Origin: Allantophomopsis cytisporea
Taxonomy: Eukaryota; Ascomycota; Leotiomycetes; Phacidiales; Phacidiaceae
Direction: 5' to 3'
DNA: 64,000 nt
Assembly (NCBI GenBank): GCA_024752435.1
Contig: CP103036.1
Location: 1-64,000 of the forward strand
This document shows, piece after piece, positions 48,714 through 60,973 of the stretch. The stretch's first letter is position 1. Each line of letters starts with the position of its first letter. The notes under the pieces are model-generated. The model worked only from the letters and a program-made list of their open reading frames with translations, was not told the DNA's origin and searched no databases. The translations under genes and the position numbers were made by a program.

Positions 48714-48741
48714 TTAAATCAAATCAAATCAAATCAAATCA
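48714..48741 (+). repeat. AAATC pentanucleotide microsatellite
   Basis: About five tandem copies of AAATC. Confidence 0.85.
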
Positions 48742-49525
48742 ATGTGTACAACCCAACAACCGGACCCAAATGTGCTACGATGATCAACTTATCAGTCAAC
48801 AGCGCTCTCTAGGGAGTTGCAAGCTGTTGTGGGGCACGTGCTCGGCTCTTAGCGCGACTAACGCCTCACATCCCTACCTTCGCTCTCTCTCTCTCTCTCT
48901 GACAGACCAGACAATACAGACCAGCTTCACCCACTTCTCGTGTGTTCAGCCGCTGTCCGTCTCCGCCTTCGTGCTCTCGTGCTCTTGTGCTCTCGTGCTC
49001 TCTTCTTCTTCTTCTTTCTCGCGTTTCCGAGCTCCCTGACACCTTACACAAGCTGTCAAGAAACTTCTCATTGGCTCTTTGTAAGCTCTACGCTACCTAT
49101 GGGGGCCGGAGCCGGGTAAAATGCCTGCCCTCTACCTCGCCCCCATAGCCGAGTCGCAATTGACTGGCAAATCGAGTCGCCCGTTAAGGCGCAGTAATTT
49201 CCACTAAGCAATCTTAAGATATTGATCCTTCCAGAATCTTAAGCTGAACACCTTTCTCGGCCCCCTTTTGTTAGGGATGGGGCTTAGATGAAGTCCCAAT
49301 GTGGAACATGAAACAAAAAGGAAGAACTCATTTGAAGGAACAGTTACTTGATGGGAATCTTACATCAATCTTTATCAAATGTTCCAATTCTTTCAGCTAT
49401 CTCGTAGTATCGTATCTGCACAATCCTGATCCTCCGATCCTACCTACTGTTAAGTTAGATTTTGTCTTCAGTAGGGTATACAAATGAGAGGATGATTCTG
49501 GTCGCATAAAAATGGTTTCAACAGC
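48742..49525. other. pyrimidine-rich region with a long-stem hairpin, no gene seen
   Basis: It contains CTCTCT and CTCGTG simple repeats (48880-49020) and a perfect 10-bp inverted repeat CTATGGGGGC / GCCCCCATAG (49097-49106 and 49139-49148) around a 32-base loop. No reading frame is convincing. Confidence 0.45.
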
Positions 49526-49533
49526 TATATATA
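49526..49533 (+). promoter_or_regulatory. TATA box of the four-exon secreted-protein gene
   Basis: TATATATA lies 140 bp upstream of the start codon at 49673, the only clear TATA motif in this promoter. Confidence 0.45.
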
Positions 49534-49672
49534 CGAGGCAGTTGACCCCCTTTGAATTACCAACACCAGAATTCCAATCAACCAAACAACAAGTCTTCTC
49601 TTCTATCGACTCATTTTCAAGAAATCTGGAACGACATAGTCGGCTCGACCTATTTCAGCATCAAAATTCAAG

Positions 49673-50500
49673 ATGCATTACCATCTTAGCTTAGTTCTCA
49701 GTTCGATGCTTGCTGTGCTGTCTGTAGCTTTGCCCACTGATGTCAAGTCCAGTCTCCAGACCCGAGACAAGTTACCTATTCAGGTGACCTGTAAGCCCCT
49801 CATACATTCCGAATGAGAACAATTGTTCCCTATACTTACAATCTTAAGTCTCCGACGCGACCGTCCCTCTCGGTACTGCACCCGTCGACGTTGTCTTTGA
49901 CAATTTTGCCAAAGCCTGTGCCACAAGCGGTCTATGCGACACAACACCGGTCGATATCAAAGGCTACGATCTATGGGCCCCAGGCAGAAACCCCAGCTCC
50001 GATACTGGTATAACAATCACCATTGTTCCGGGTGGCGTATATCCAACTTGGGTCCATAACGGTTTGCTCGAGGCGCTTCAGGCGGCTCTTGAAAAAGCCG
50101 CTGTCTGTAGCCCCGTTACATACACCTATCCCAGTGAGGTGGACACTCACGGTACAAGTATGTTTTTCTCTAAATCGCAAAAGTAATCGGTCACTGAAAA
50201 TCTATTTCTAGTCCCGCCCCAGACCGTACAGGAGTGTACCATTCCTCAGTTCGCTGGAATCACATGGCAGACAGGAGATGCTATATATTTCATGGAATTT
50301 TCTTCCAATACTACTCCTAATGCCGATGGGTTTTGTAATACTTTCACGACTCTCAGCGGTGCTGTTGCTGGTGAGTACTTCTTCACTAATGTTGCATTCG
50401 CGGCCGCTGATGTTAAACAGGTGCTGTAAATGGTGCCGCAGGAGGAATTTTCGCATTTCTGAACCTTGCTTGTGGATCTTCCGCACAGGTGCCTACCTGA
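49673..50500 (+). CDS. secreted protein of unknown function (221 aa), four exons
   Basis: CDS join(49673..49790, 49849..50157, 50212..50370, 50421..50500). The three introns (58, 54 and 50 bp) all have GT-AG ends and keep the frame; the exon sum is 666. The N-terminus M-H-Y-H-L-S-L-V-L-S-S-M-L-A-V-L-S-V is a signal peptide (cleavage near Ala19), followed by a short K/R-containing propeptide-like stretch. The mature protein has about six cysteines, spaced for disulfides, and no domain I recognise. The splice-consistent frame with signal peptide is good evidence that the gene is real. It may be an effector or a secreted enzyme. Confidence 0.75.
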
Positions 50501-51413
50501 TTGAAGAAGTATGGTTCTGGGTAGGGTTGGACTAACGCTGCGGATTTACTTATGGCGGACTTGTCAGCTTTAGTAGAGCAATCTCTCGAGTCGTGTGCTT
50601 CTGTATAGTAGATATATTGTTTTGCACTGAGTTCTTATATGGCTATATCTTTCACAATTATAGTACTGCTTCCATCGGCACTTTCTGTCGTATCTCGCAC
50701 TGAAACACTTTGCCATACTAGATAAGACCTTCGTCTATGATTTTGCATCTTTAGGGTTCGTGAACTCGATAGCAATAGTTAAGGCTGACTTTATTAGTGC
50801 GGCTCCAGATAGCTATCTCATATACTTGATGTCTATGTTTGATTGAAAGGGTGTATAGTAACTTAGCCTTAAACTTATCAAAATTTAACTAGTTTTGATG
50901 CTATCTATTAAGATTCTTATAATATACTTATATTATAGCTAGATATTATACCTATAACTTTATTATAATAAGAACGGAAGTTACAAAACTTACCTAATAT
51001 AAACAGCTATGCCCTGAGACTCGGTAAGCGAGGCTTACATAGAGAAGCATAGCAAAGATTATGATTTTCAGGTGTAAAACGACTTGATTTTCTACTATGG
51101 GCCAACTACTCTACTTATGCAATTACTACCAAGTCCGTTCGTAGCTGTAAACTCGAGCACGTGATATGTGCCTGAGGCTAGAAGTTACAAATTCACGGAC
51201 CTTGTCACGTGATGGATCATAATAGGTCTCGAAGGACCTTAGAACCAATCAATCAATCAACGGCCGCGATGTTGTTGAAAAAAAAATGATCATGTTATAT
51301 ACAACTTGTATATAACGAGTACAGAATGTCATACGTTGTTCTGCTGAGCGACACGTTCTACTAATCAATCGAGCTGCAACTTTATAACGAGCCTGTTATA
51401 TATAAGCTTCTAA
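50501..51413. other. AT-rich intergenic region
   Basis: No gene. A 23-bp palindrome (51294-51316, GTTATATACAA/CTTGTATATAAC type) lies about 100 bp upstream of the decayed regulator gene; the stretch also contains CACGTGA copies near 51160 and 51207. Confidence 0.45.
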
Positions 51414-53509
51414 ATGCCGGCTATTTGCAAAAGAGTCACCAAAGCATGTGTAATATATCGGAGCAGGAAAACTAAGTGCGATGCCAAGGTTCCACGCTGC
51501 TCTTTCTGTCTTGCACAGCACATCGATTGCGACTATCGACCAGCCAATTCTGCTCGCAAAACGTAAGTCTCTAGTAATTGATGTAAGGTGCATTCACGGT
51601 TCAATGCTCACCTAAAGTAGAACGAAAATTCCTCGATCAACAGATGCAACAACGCCTTATAAGACGGTAATCCTAGATATTCTGGCACCTCTATCTGTCG
51701 TAGAGTCTGAGATGGAAAGGCTAGGAGATCAAAATACTTCAATCTACTCAAGGCCTACAACATCCGGCAGAGATAATAGACATTATTTTTTACAAAGATA
51801 CGCTCGAACAGAATTCCAATTCTCGCCGCTACCTTCAATGCAACGTTTAGATCGTAGTACAGTACAACTATAAGAGAGTATAGGCGCTAGTATAGAGCAG
51901 AATACTAACAATGTAGAAGAGTCTTCAAGAGAACCCTAGATTGCCTAGTAGGCTTCTACGTTGGAGGATATACTTCTATAGCCTACATTAGGTTATACAG
52001 GACCTTCCAAGCACGCTATAAGTACTAAAATGGAAGGAATTGACAGAGATGTATCTTCGAGCTTGACCGTATTTTCTACATGTACACGAGAGCTTGTGTC
52101 GCAGTTAGTCGAACTCTTTATGGCAGAAGTGCATACAAAGAACCTAGTACTTAACATTCCGGATATTCGTCGTTATGCTTCGAAGCTCCTGGTTAAGGGT
52201 TTCAGTTGGAATGTACATAGTTGTATTGTAGTACATCTTTTTATAGGTGATTTTGTACAATAAGCAGCTAACTACGACGTAGTTATTAGCATGTGCTTTT
52301 AGAACTATCTCCTGCAAATTTTCCCCTGAAACTTTGTATATGTTTACTGGAGACTCGAGAAGTACAATAAGATGTAGCGAACATAGGGACTTTTTTTTGG
52401 CTGCTAAGCAAAGACTTAGTATTCTGTCTGCAACATCTGGCCTGTTATACATACAATGTCTATTCCTAACTGGTATGTATGATATATATTCTATACAGCT
52501 ATAGCTAGCTTAAAAGACATTTCATTCTGCGAGTATTGCAAGTTATACGTACAGAATAAAGTTAAAAGCACATTACTAAAATCCTGATATTGAAACAAAC
52601 CTACTAGCCGGAAATGATGCGGAGCAACGCCTATACTGGAGCTGTCTAAAATCCGAGACGTAAGATTTTGTTTGGAAAAGAACTACCGAGCTGTTAGCAC
52701 TTTCTTTTTATAGAGAATTAGCTTATGAATCCAGTTTTGAGATATCGCTATTGATATACTAGAGTCATTCTTATGCTCTACCCATTCCACTACATCCAAT
52801 TTCCAAACCCAACCTAGGAAGTCAAGATAATCTTCCATCATTTCTTTCTATAGAGAAACAAGAACGGAGTTGATGTTATTACCTTACTGAGACAAGTCTC
52901 CAGAAACTTGAAATTCAGATCGATAAATCTTTTAAGAGACTTTCAGATGAGTTGTAGACCGATCGAGAAAATTTCAAAGACTTTCTCCAGTGCGTAGTTG
53001 ATAGTATTGTAGAATTCGAGAGACAGCTACAGAGCTGTTTAGATAAACTACCGACAATAATGTCCATTGATTTCAACAGCACTATGCCCTGTCCCGACGA
53101 AACCAGAGAATACTTCTGCATGAAAGTCGTATAGATAAAGTATGATTTGCTACGAATCCTACTATACCTTTTAACTTACACCAATGAATTTGATGGCTTC
53201 CCAGATTTCTATGCTACGATGGTAGGAATAGCAAACAGGGGCTTAGTTATTGCTATCTAGATTATAATGTTGGTACCAAATACTCATCGGAATCACAGGG
53301 CGTAGTCTAGTCTACGAATTTCCGTGAGATTGGCTTTAGAGATTATTGCAGCAAGGAAGGCAGCGAAGCCGTATTTAATGGTCCCAGATGATTTCCTGGA
53401 TGCAGTAAGAACGCTGATGCTGGGACTTAAGGGGTGGAGGAAGGAGGCAAAGGATGTTGATGAGTATTTATAGATTCTTCCGTTGTTAGATAAGGCGTTC
53501 GTTATCTGA
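51414..53509 (+). pseudogene. Zn(II)2Cys6 fungal transcription factor, RIP-type pseudogene
   Basis: ATG 51414 opens a zinc cluster with R-S-R-K-T-K-C-D and P-R-C-S-F-C spacing, but the second cysteine is Tyr (TGT to TAT), giving C-X2-Y. A donor GTAAGT follows near 51563. Downstream pieces in order resemble the fungal regulator middle region (L-V-E-L-F-M-A-E-V-H-T-K-N near 52105-52145) and the conserved C-terminal part (A-A-R-K-A-A-K-P and L-D-A-V-R-T-L-M-L-G-L-K near 53345-53440). Several TAG stops sit where Trp or Gln is expected. It would have been a nuclear transcription activator; now it is dead. Confidence 0.7.
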
Positions 53510-54196
53510 TGAGACATACGCTGTTAGTTCTTGTTTGCTAGTCACTGTATACTGTATTTGGCATAAAGGGGACTGCCCATCTGATTGTGAATGAGACAAA
53601 ACTTCAGCGGTACTTTGAATTATGTGTCATTGCAATCCCGAACCTTTTTTACCTTTGAGCCGAATCTCACTTATGGAAGATGGTGAGCCCCATTCTTGGC
53701 TGTTAAAATTGTGAGTACTACTGAGACGTAGCGAGGCCTTCTAAGCATAATTGTTTTGATGTCGATAGTTGCGTTCATAGTAGAGTATATTATGTGGTCA
53801 TGATCAAGTTGCGGTTCACGGATCAGAGATAGTGACAATTATGTATGTTAGGCGGAAGGTAAAGATCCGTACAGATAGCTTGTCAGCTTGGCGAATCGAG
53901 TTAACGTACCTAAGAACCGTGTTAATAAATTCGATTGATTCTCAAATCGAGTTGAATAATCATAATAACTGCTTACCTGTGTTTGTTACTAAGCTAGACA
54001 TATGATAGTTCTAAGTATCCTTCACGAGAAGTGATTTTACTTACAGACGGACTTCGGCGATATTTTCAATAGACCAACTTGCCTATAAGTAGGTGCAATT
54101 CCTCTCAAACTTTCAAATTATATTATTTTCATCATTCGATTATCAGTCACTATCCAAGAGTGTAAGAAGTCGATAAGCCTAAGCCAATCCTCCAAT
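53510..54196. other. intergenic, promoter region of the nitrilase-like gene
   Basis: Nothing coding is seen; AT-rich sequence between the regulator pseudogene and the nitrilase-like gene. Confidence 0.5.
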
Positions 54197-55316
54197 ATGC
54201 GCGTCTCTAAAATGTCATTGTTGACCGGCCTAGTCGGTGCATTGTCTGCGCAGAATACTAATAGAACTGCGAACTTGACAATTGCTCTAGTCCGCACTCC
54301 CCCTGAGAGCTGGCCTCTTCCGATATACAACTACAGCTGGGAAGGACTTTCACCGAATCTGAACGCTACCATCGACCAAGGCATTGAGTACAAGAAGCAG
54401 GCTAGGGCTAGTGGTGCCAACTGGATTTTCTTTCCAGAATTATGGTTTCTTGGGTACGTATGATCTACTTATTCATATGTCTTGCTGTTCCCGACCCGTC
54501 TTACAGCTTCCCCAAGGGGTCAAGCTACAACAACTGGACCGACACCCACCTCCCTGCCTATATCGAAAACTCAATAGTTGTCGGAGGACCTGAATGGACT
54601 CGACTTGTGCAGGGTATCAAGGATAATGGGCTGTATGCGGGTCTTACTTTCTCTAAGAAATCTGGTGATAATCTGTTTATGGCACAAACCCTCATCTCTC
54701 CGCTCGGAGATGAACTCATATTCAGGCACAAACTTCGGCCATCTGGGGTGGAACGTGACATCTTCAGCGATGGTACAATGGATCAGCTGAAGGTCGTACG
54801 AGCGCATATGGCAGAGTAGGCATGTTGGAATGCGGGGAACATCAGTGCCCCAGCATGACATTCCCCATGCAAGCACAATGCGAGAACTTCCGTCTTGGAC
54901 CTTTCCTATACATGGGCGATCCAGGGGATGACAACTACTTATGGTGGGAAGGGGGAGAGGCAAACTCTGGCACTATTGATCACTACTCCAACCTCGCCGG
55001 CGCATACAGTTTCGTTCCGGTAGTCGGATTCGCTTTTGTCAGCAGTCTACTTTCTCAAACCGTTGCGTCTATCTCGGCGAATGCCAGTTCCGAGGACCAT
55101 CCAATGCTTTACTACAGCTTAGACACAACCACCTTCAACACTTCGAAAACATACGTTCCTGGTTCCCAGGCTTCTTGGGCTGTGCTGCAACAAATTGCTG
55201 GTGGCTTCCCTGGATACATTCCACCTATTGAGGGCTCCCTGGTTCCTCGCAAGAACGTCTCCATCGATTATTTGTTGCCGGGTGCTCTCAACAGCTCGGA
55301 AGTCTACTTTCACTAA
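54197..55316 (+). pseudogene. nitrilase / cyanide-hydratase-like carbon-nitrogen hydrolase, frameshifted
   Basis: Exons 54197..54453 and 54507..55316, with a 53-bp intron (GTACGT...TACAG). The catalytic triad is readable: Glu in F-F-P-E-L-W-F-L-G, Lys in R-H-K-L-R-P-S-G-V-E-R-D, and Cys in M-L-E-C-G-E-H. Such enzymes hydrolyse nitriles to acids or amides in the cytosol. Between the Lys and Cys motifs the frame slips: the first part ends at a stop at 54817-54819, and Y-G-R-V-G-M-L-E-C is in another frame. A single missing base near 54805-54808 explains this. It is either a fresh pseudogene or a sequencing error. The rest, to 55316, is intact. Confidence 0.78.
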
Positions 55317-56344
55317 AATTGTTATTTCGTATGGCTCAACACAAATAAAGATGATACCGCAAAAGCATCAGTGTTGTTAAAGAACAGGTAGAATTTACAT
55401 TAAGATCAACTATAGAAGTGCGCTATAAGTTTTGTCATGCATTGATGAGAGATTTTAAAGTGTGAAAATATTGTTCGATGTACAGAGGAGACTAGTATAT
55501 GGTTCAGCGTGCTACATCCTTGCTGCTGGGTAGGTGGTAAAGCAGAGTGTGGTCCTTGAACGCTCGTACTTCAAATATGTTCTTTGCGATGGTTGTTTCG
55601 AGGTCGCAAAGAATCAATGCAATGCTCATCTGGCTACCCTGAGTCTTAGATGAAATAGAAATGAAGACTACTGCATGATATGCAACTTAAAGTTTGTGTT
55701 TGCAAGGAAGATAATTCGGGCGGCTGTTGGACATAAGGGAATCATCATGGAAGTTTGTCTTTCAAAGAAATCGAAGTCCTTCAGTGGTCAAGTTGTGTCA
55801 ATCTTTCGAAAAAAAGAGACCATAGGGAGGCCCTCGACGGTAACTGGGATAGTCTTCTTTACTCTCTTGGCGACAAGGCTCTTCAATTAACCATTGAAGA
55901 AGAAGAATAAGCTATCCTTTTTAGGTTGGTAATCCACATCGAGTTCTTCATAAGCCAGACAATTGTCAAGAACCTTCCCAGAATCTATGACATATTGTCC
56001 GGCTAGGCTGTAATACCAGAACTCTTAAAGATAGAAATCTCTCTGCTTTGGGGGATATGATTATCTTGTATGCTGGTAGGGAGCTGTCTCTTCTCTCTAT
56101 CTTGGAGAAATGCTTTAACAGGTTAAAAAGCAGATGTATAATCCTTGACGTAAGTAAAGTAAGATAGAGGAGGGTTTTGTAAAGTCATCGAAATTGATCA
56201 TGCAGAGACCGGACAAGCGTACAATATATTCCTACCTGTTAAAGCAGACGGGAACTGTTGGCTCTATACATTTGTTTATAAGTAAACATATTCTAATTCA
56301 TTACTAACAAAGCACATAATCTATATAACTTTGACTTAACATCA
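55317..56344. other. intergenic with a small LTR remnant
   Basis: A 32-bp piece matching the inner end of the gypsy LTR (minus orientation; CATCCTTGCTGCTGGGTAGG) lies at 55513-55544. Otherwise only short frames are seen, none convincing. Confidence 0.5.
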
Positions 56345-59300
56345 TTATAAGCTAGTGCTCTGTACAACCTCCATAGTAGCCCTCCGTGTTACTGTTATCA
56401 TTCCTGTTTGCATATTTGGGTGTTGCGTACGTGTTGGGCCTAGGACCACATGCAAATTCCTCGAAGGCATATCCACTAATGTTGTTGCAGCTGAAGGATC
56501 TTCTGTTTCTTCTGGTGGTGTATCTGTCATTACAGAATTGGCGCAGACTTCGTTAAGGATTTCGTTATATGCAGATAGCTCGTCGTCATCTAACTTCACA
56601 TCCAGCCTGTGACATACTTCTCTCTCCTTGTCTTCGAGATAGAACTGTGCCTTCTCTCTCTTTAGTAGCAGCTCTTCTATCTCTGTATCATTGAGTGCTA
56701 GAGCATCAAGATCAACCATGTCAATGTCTCTGTGTCTTAGCCATGGTGATACAGGCAGAACGTTGACAGGAGCAGGTGTTCCTTGGAGTGGAAGATCAGA
56801 CGGAGTGTTTCGCCATTGTCTCCATTGGTTAGTCCAGGTAACGGGACCATTTGCGAGAAAACGATTGTTAAATAACGAATCCGTAGAAGCAACCCTAAAG
56901 CCATGATCTGATACTACTGTCTGCACTCCAGTTTTGGTAAATGTTGCTAAGATTCCGGGTTAGCTGCTGAGTAAAAGCTTATATTTGAAGAAACCTACGG
57001 TAGCAGAGTGTTGCAGAGGACGAATCGAACTGTTCATTATTAGCAATCATTCCTCCCTAAGACTTATTGTGAGGAATACCCCATATTTCTTTATTACACC
57101 GCTTGGATTCGTGCGAGGATCATTGATTCCAATACCATCCCATGTCCAGGTAATAGGCGGCTCAGGTGGCACAATACCATTTGATGCGCGAAGAGAACTA
57201 CACGGGGCCCAAACGGCAGTCTTCCATTGCTTAAAATCGACTCCTGCATATCTTTAGCATAAATCCAGGTCTTAAAACCTTTGAATGAGATGATACCTTG
57301 TGCACCATTCTCTACACGGTCTAGAGCTCGGAGAACTTGAGGTAGGGCACGCTCTTGTAGAGCATTCATAGGAAATTCATCCCTTCGTAGCATATTAGCA
57401 CTAGAAAGAGGACCGTTGTTGAAATTACTTACATATCGCACCTTGCAATTCCATTGCTCACCTGCCAATCAGCTCGGTAGTCGCTGTTATGAACATTTTT
57501 CCACGATTCCACTTGTCCTCGGTAATCAGATGCTGGTAATTACGTTAGAAACATACCCTCTTATCTGTGCAAGCCTGTTTGACTTACGGGGTGGAACCAT
57601 CATGTTGAAGACGGATCTTCCTGTATTTTCAATATAGTACCGTTGATTATCGCAGACCTTGACGATAGGTTAGCTGTCTCCTCTTGTATAAGGTCTTCTT
57701 TCAAACTAACCTGGTCGAATAGCTTCGTGACTCCTGTATTTGTCACATATCCGCCGTATTGGCAGGTATAGGTAACTTGGCAATCTTGTGTTCCTTTTGC
57801 ATACGCGACCTTGGTCCATCTATGTGTGAAGTAAGCACCTTCAAACGAGTTGACCGGAATTGATAATTACTTACTGGCCATATTTTTTGCCTGTGCCAAC
57901 TGTGTTCTTCTTTTGGTTAGCACTGGGCAAGACAGGTCCAATTCCAAGTTTTGCCTTCTGTTTCGATGGTCCCGCCGAGCCTTTGAAAACCTTTGCCTTC
58001 TTAGTGGACTGGTTGGTAACAAAGCAAATAAAAAAAGTGTCAATACCAGTCGATGAGCGTTTGTATATTGCGTTTGGTTGTAAAATGCCGGCTGCGTCCA
58101 ATTCGGTGGCACCACCAGAAGTAACCAGAAGCGAAGTGTCCGGACATGACAACGTTCCTAGGATGAGCTCGTCTTCTGGATATTGACTGTCGCTAAGATC
58201 CACAACTCTAGTATCAGTATCCTGTCCAAGTAAATTAAAATCTTGTGTGAAGCCCGGAGGAGGCGAGAAATCTGTGCAACAGTACTAGGTGTGTTATTAG
58301 TCGTATTCTCTTCATGAATTGGGAAATGCTTACACTCATGTATCCACCATTGCATGTCTGATCGCTACCAATAATTAGCGGATTCTAGGTCTGGATGATA
58401 GTGTGAGACTTACACCAAAAAGCCACTATCAGAATCAATATCATGGCGATTTGTGTTCTGGGCGACCTCAGTTACATCTGAAAAAACACCATCCCCACAG
58501 CCGCCCGAACAACTCAAGCCAAGGCCGGTGTAACCCTCCCATTTACATGTACTATATGTTGTTCCATCTGCGCAACAGAGACTTTGGAACTGTCCCGAAG
58601 GACACGTGTTATCAAAATTCAGATATCCAATTAAGCCATTCATTTGGGAGACTTGGGTGTATCCGACGGCGCAACCCGCATTGCAGAAAGAAGTATAACA
58701 AGCTGTTTCACCCGCAGCTGTATCAAAGATACTCCTTGGAGTTATCGTTGGTGAACTCCCACAGCTGGATGGGTCCAGACACATGTGCGAAAGGAGAATC
58801 TGAACGTTAGGGTCTGTGGTCCCTAGTGAGGTTCCAGCAGTATCATCGAGGTCGATGGCCCATACCATTGTGCCTCCGAGACAATGCGAATTGGCATATT
58901 TCAATTTTAACTCCACAGTCTCAGCATTGTCGTAGCTAACCCACTGATCATCCCAGGATATCCAGGCAACGGCAGCTTCTGTATCGATTTGGGGTATTAA
59001 GCTCCTTGCTGCAATCTGCCTCAAAATTTCGGCATTTGAAAGAATCCCGGATTCTCCGGAGCATGCTCCAGCAGTTCCTCCTGCTGAAAACAGGCACCAA
59101 GGTTGGTTGCAGGACGGATCGGAGAGAGTGAAAGATCTGCCATACCAGCCTAGGCCAAGAGTTACTTTTGAAGGGGATATGCCAACCCTCCAGAGCAAAT
59201 CCAAGCCGTCATCTATTTCGGTCAAATTTGTGTGTGGCCGAACATATGGACCTGCATAGACATTTGAACTGTCCCACGTTCCGTGAATGTCATAAGTCAT

Positions 59301-60973
59301 TACATTAAACCAATCAAGGTATGGCTCCATTCCAGGAAGATCGAAATGCTGAAGATACCAAAAGCTGGATGGAAGCGTTGCACTAATACCATAGCTGGTA
59401 CCAAATGATGATCTCATTTCTTTCAATAGTTCCACGAAGTTGGCGCCGTCACCAGGAGCACCTCCTCGATCATCAGCACCTGGATACTCCCAATCAATAT
59501 CGACACCGTTGAAGTTGTATGTCGCCATAAACTGTCGTAAAGATGATATGAAAGCAGCACGGTTTCCTTGGCTGCTGACCATGTCGCTAAATGCAGTTCG
59601 AGTGTTGGGCACATTCGTTTCATCATTGAATGACCATCCGCCAACCTACAGAAAAGCTAAGATGAGTATACGCTCTATTGACTCGACATCGATGAGAGAC
59701 ACAACAAAGAAACTCTAGATTCTAAAACAACATGAACCCGGGGCGAGGTGATCTTCCCACACCTTTGAGTCACTCAAAGATCACTATAATGATCTAAACT
59801 TACCGAAATCCAGGTTTGAAGTCCTCGATGTTTGGCCTTCAGCGCCGTAAAGCGATTATATAATTTGACTGTATCACTGTCCATTCCGCTCATCTGGAAA
59901 GTTGTGGGATTGAAAAAGGCGAATGCTAGATGAATGAGCTCTAGAAAAGTAGGATTCAGAGGAAACCTTACCGAAGTTGATGTGAGTAAACCCTGAGGTC
60001 ATTAGGTCTTCGGGTGATCTTTGGTCACACGGTCTAGTTGGAGCCCTGTCGAAATCAGCTCTGTCAAGATATATCTCTCATGAGTTATTCATACCATCCT
60101 TCATAATATCCGATTCTTCTTCCACTAACGCTGTTTGCCGAACTGCTACATGACGGGGCTGTTGGATATCCGCATCCTCCAAAAGTCTAGGGAGTTTTTC
60201 TGTTAGACTATAACTGTATCTAATTACTGGATAGGAAATAATAAAGCTTCTGCTCACATCGTCACAATTGGTACCGCAAAATTCTGCCAGAACACGTTAG
60301 ACGCTAACCATTACATTTTCAGATACGACCTTACCGTCAGTGGTACCACAAAATCCAGATGAACTGCAACATACATTCAACGGACAAGGACCATCACCTG
60401 CCGCAGAATATTGCCCACATGACGCTTTGGCATCACAATTCCTGAGCGGCCGGGTGAGTACCATAGAATACAAGGGAACGAGTGAAGACTTACGAGATGC
60501 AAACATCAGCACCACAAAAGTCAGGTGAGTAGCCACACCAACCCTCCTGAATTTAGTCAGTACGATTCCAGACTTAGAAAGAGAATATTGAAAAGACGAA
60601 CATTACTACAACAAGCTCCATTAACGCATGGGCTTCCAGGAGCACAGGCTCCTTCAGGTAAGTCTGTGGTGTCGCGTCTTCTTATGCTAGTCAATCCGAT
60701 TGCTGCTGGAGCAAGTGGATTTACATCTTTCTGGGTTATGTTGATAAATTTTGGCGTCTCCGACCGATGTTGAGCAAACAGCGGGCGATAGATTGCACTA
60801 CCATTCTGGTTTTGAGAATACACAGACGAAGTAGAAGTGGTCAGGGAGACCTGAAGGCTGGAAGTGGTATTGGTCTTCACTGTGATAGAAGAGATTTCGT
60901 CTCCATGAGCTAGAGAGAGAATACACGTGAGAATCAAAGCACCTGTGAGCGCTCGAAACGCGGACGACTCCAT
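56345..60973 (-). CDS. GH18 chitinase with hevein-type chitin-binding modules (killer-toxin-like type, about 1200 aa), 15-16 exons
   Basis: Exons (minus) 60973-60602, 60546-60494, 60441-60335, 60283-60258, 60186-60095, 60045-59972, 59925-59804, 59645-58414, 58364-58336, 58271-57875, 57819-57711, 57657-57588, 57532-57433, 57382-57297, 57243 to about 57109, then probably about 56944-56345; frame holds through the first 14 junctions. A signal peptide (1-25) is followed by cysteine-rich type-1 chitin-binding modules (about 108-190; C-C-S-x-x-G-x-C-G), then GH18 (about 210-560) with S-V-G-G-W and the catalytic F-N-G-V-D-I-D-W-E (acid Glu near 335), M-T-Y-D and W-A-I-D. The long C-terminal part is typical of fungal subgroup C chitinases. 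It is secreted and acts on chitin. The last junction is uncertain; translation could instead stop at 57047. Confidence 0.85.

Noticed and set aside
48866..49148. Arg/Glu- or Ser/Leu-rich ORFs over CT repeats
   Set aside because: They are direct translations of simple repeats.
60046..60094. 34-bp intron with acceptor at 60061 in the chitinase gene
   Set aside because: It would create an in-frame TGA; the acceptor 15 bp further on gives the expected Trp and a 49-bp intron.
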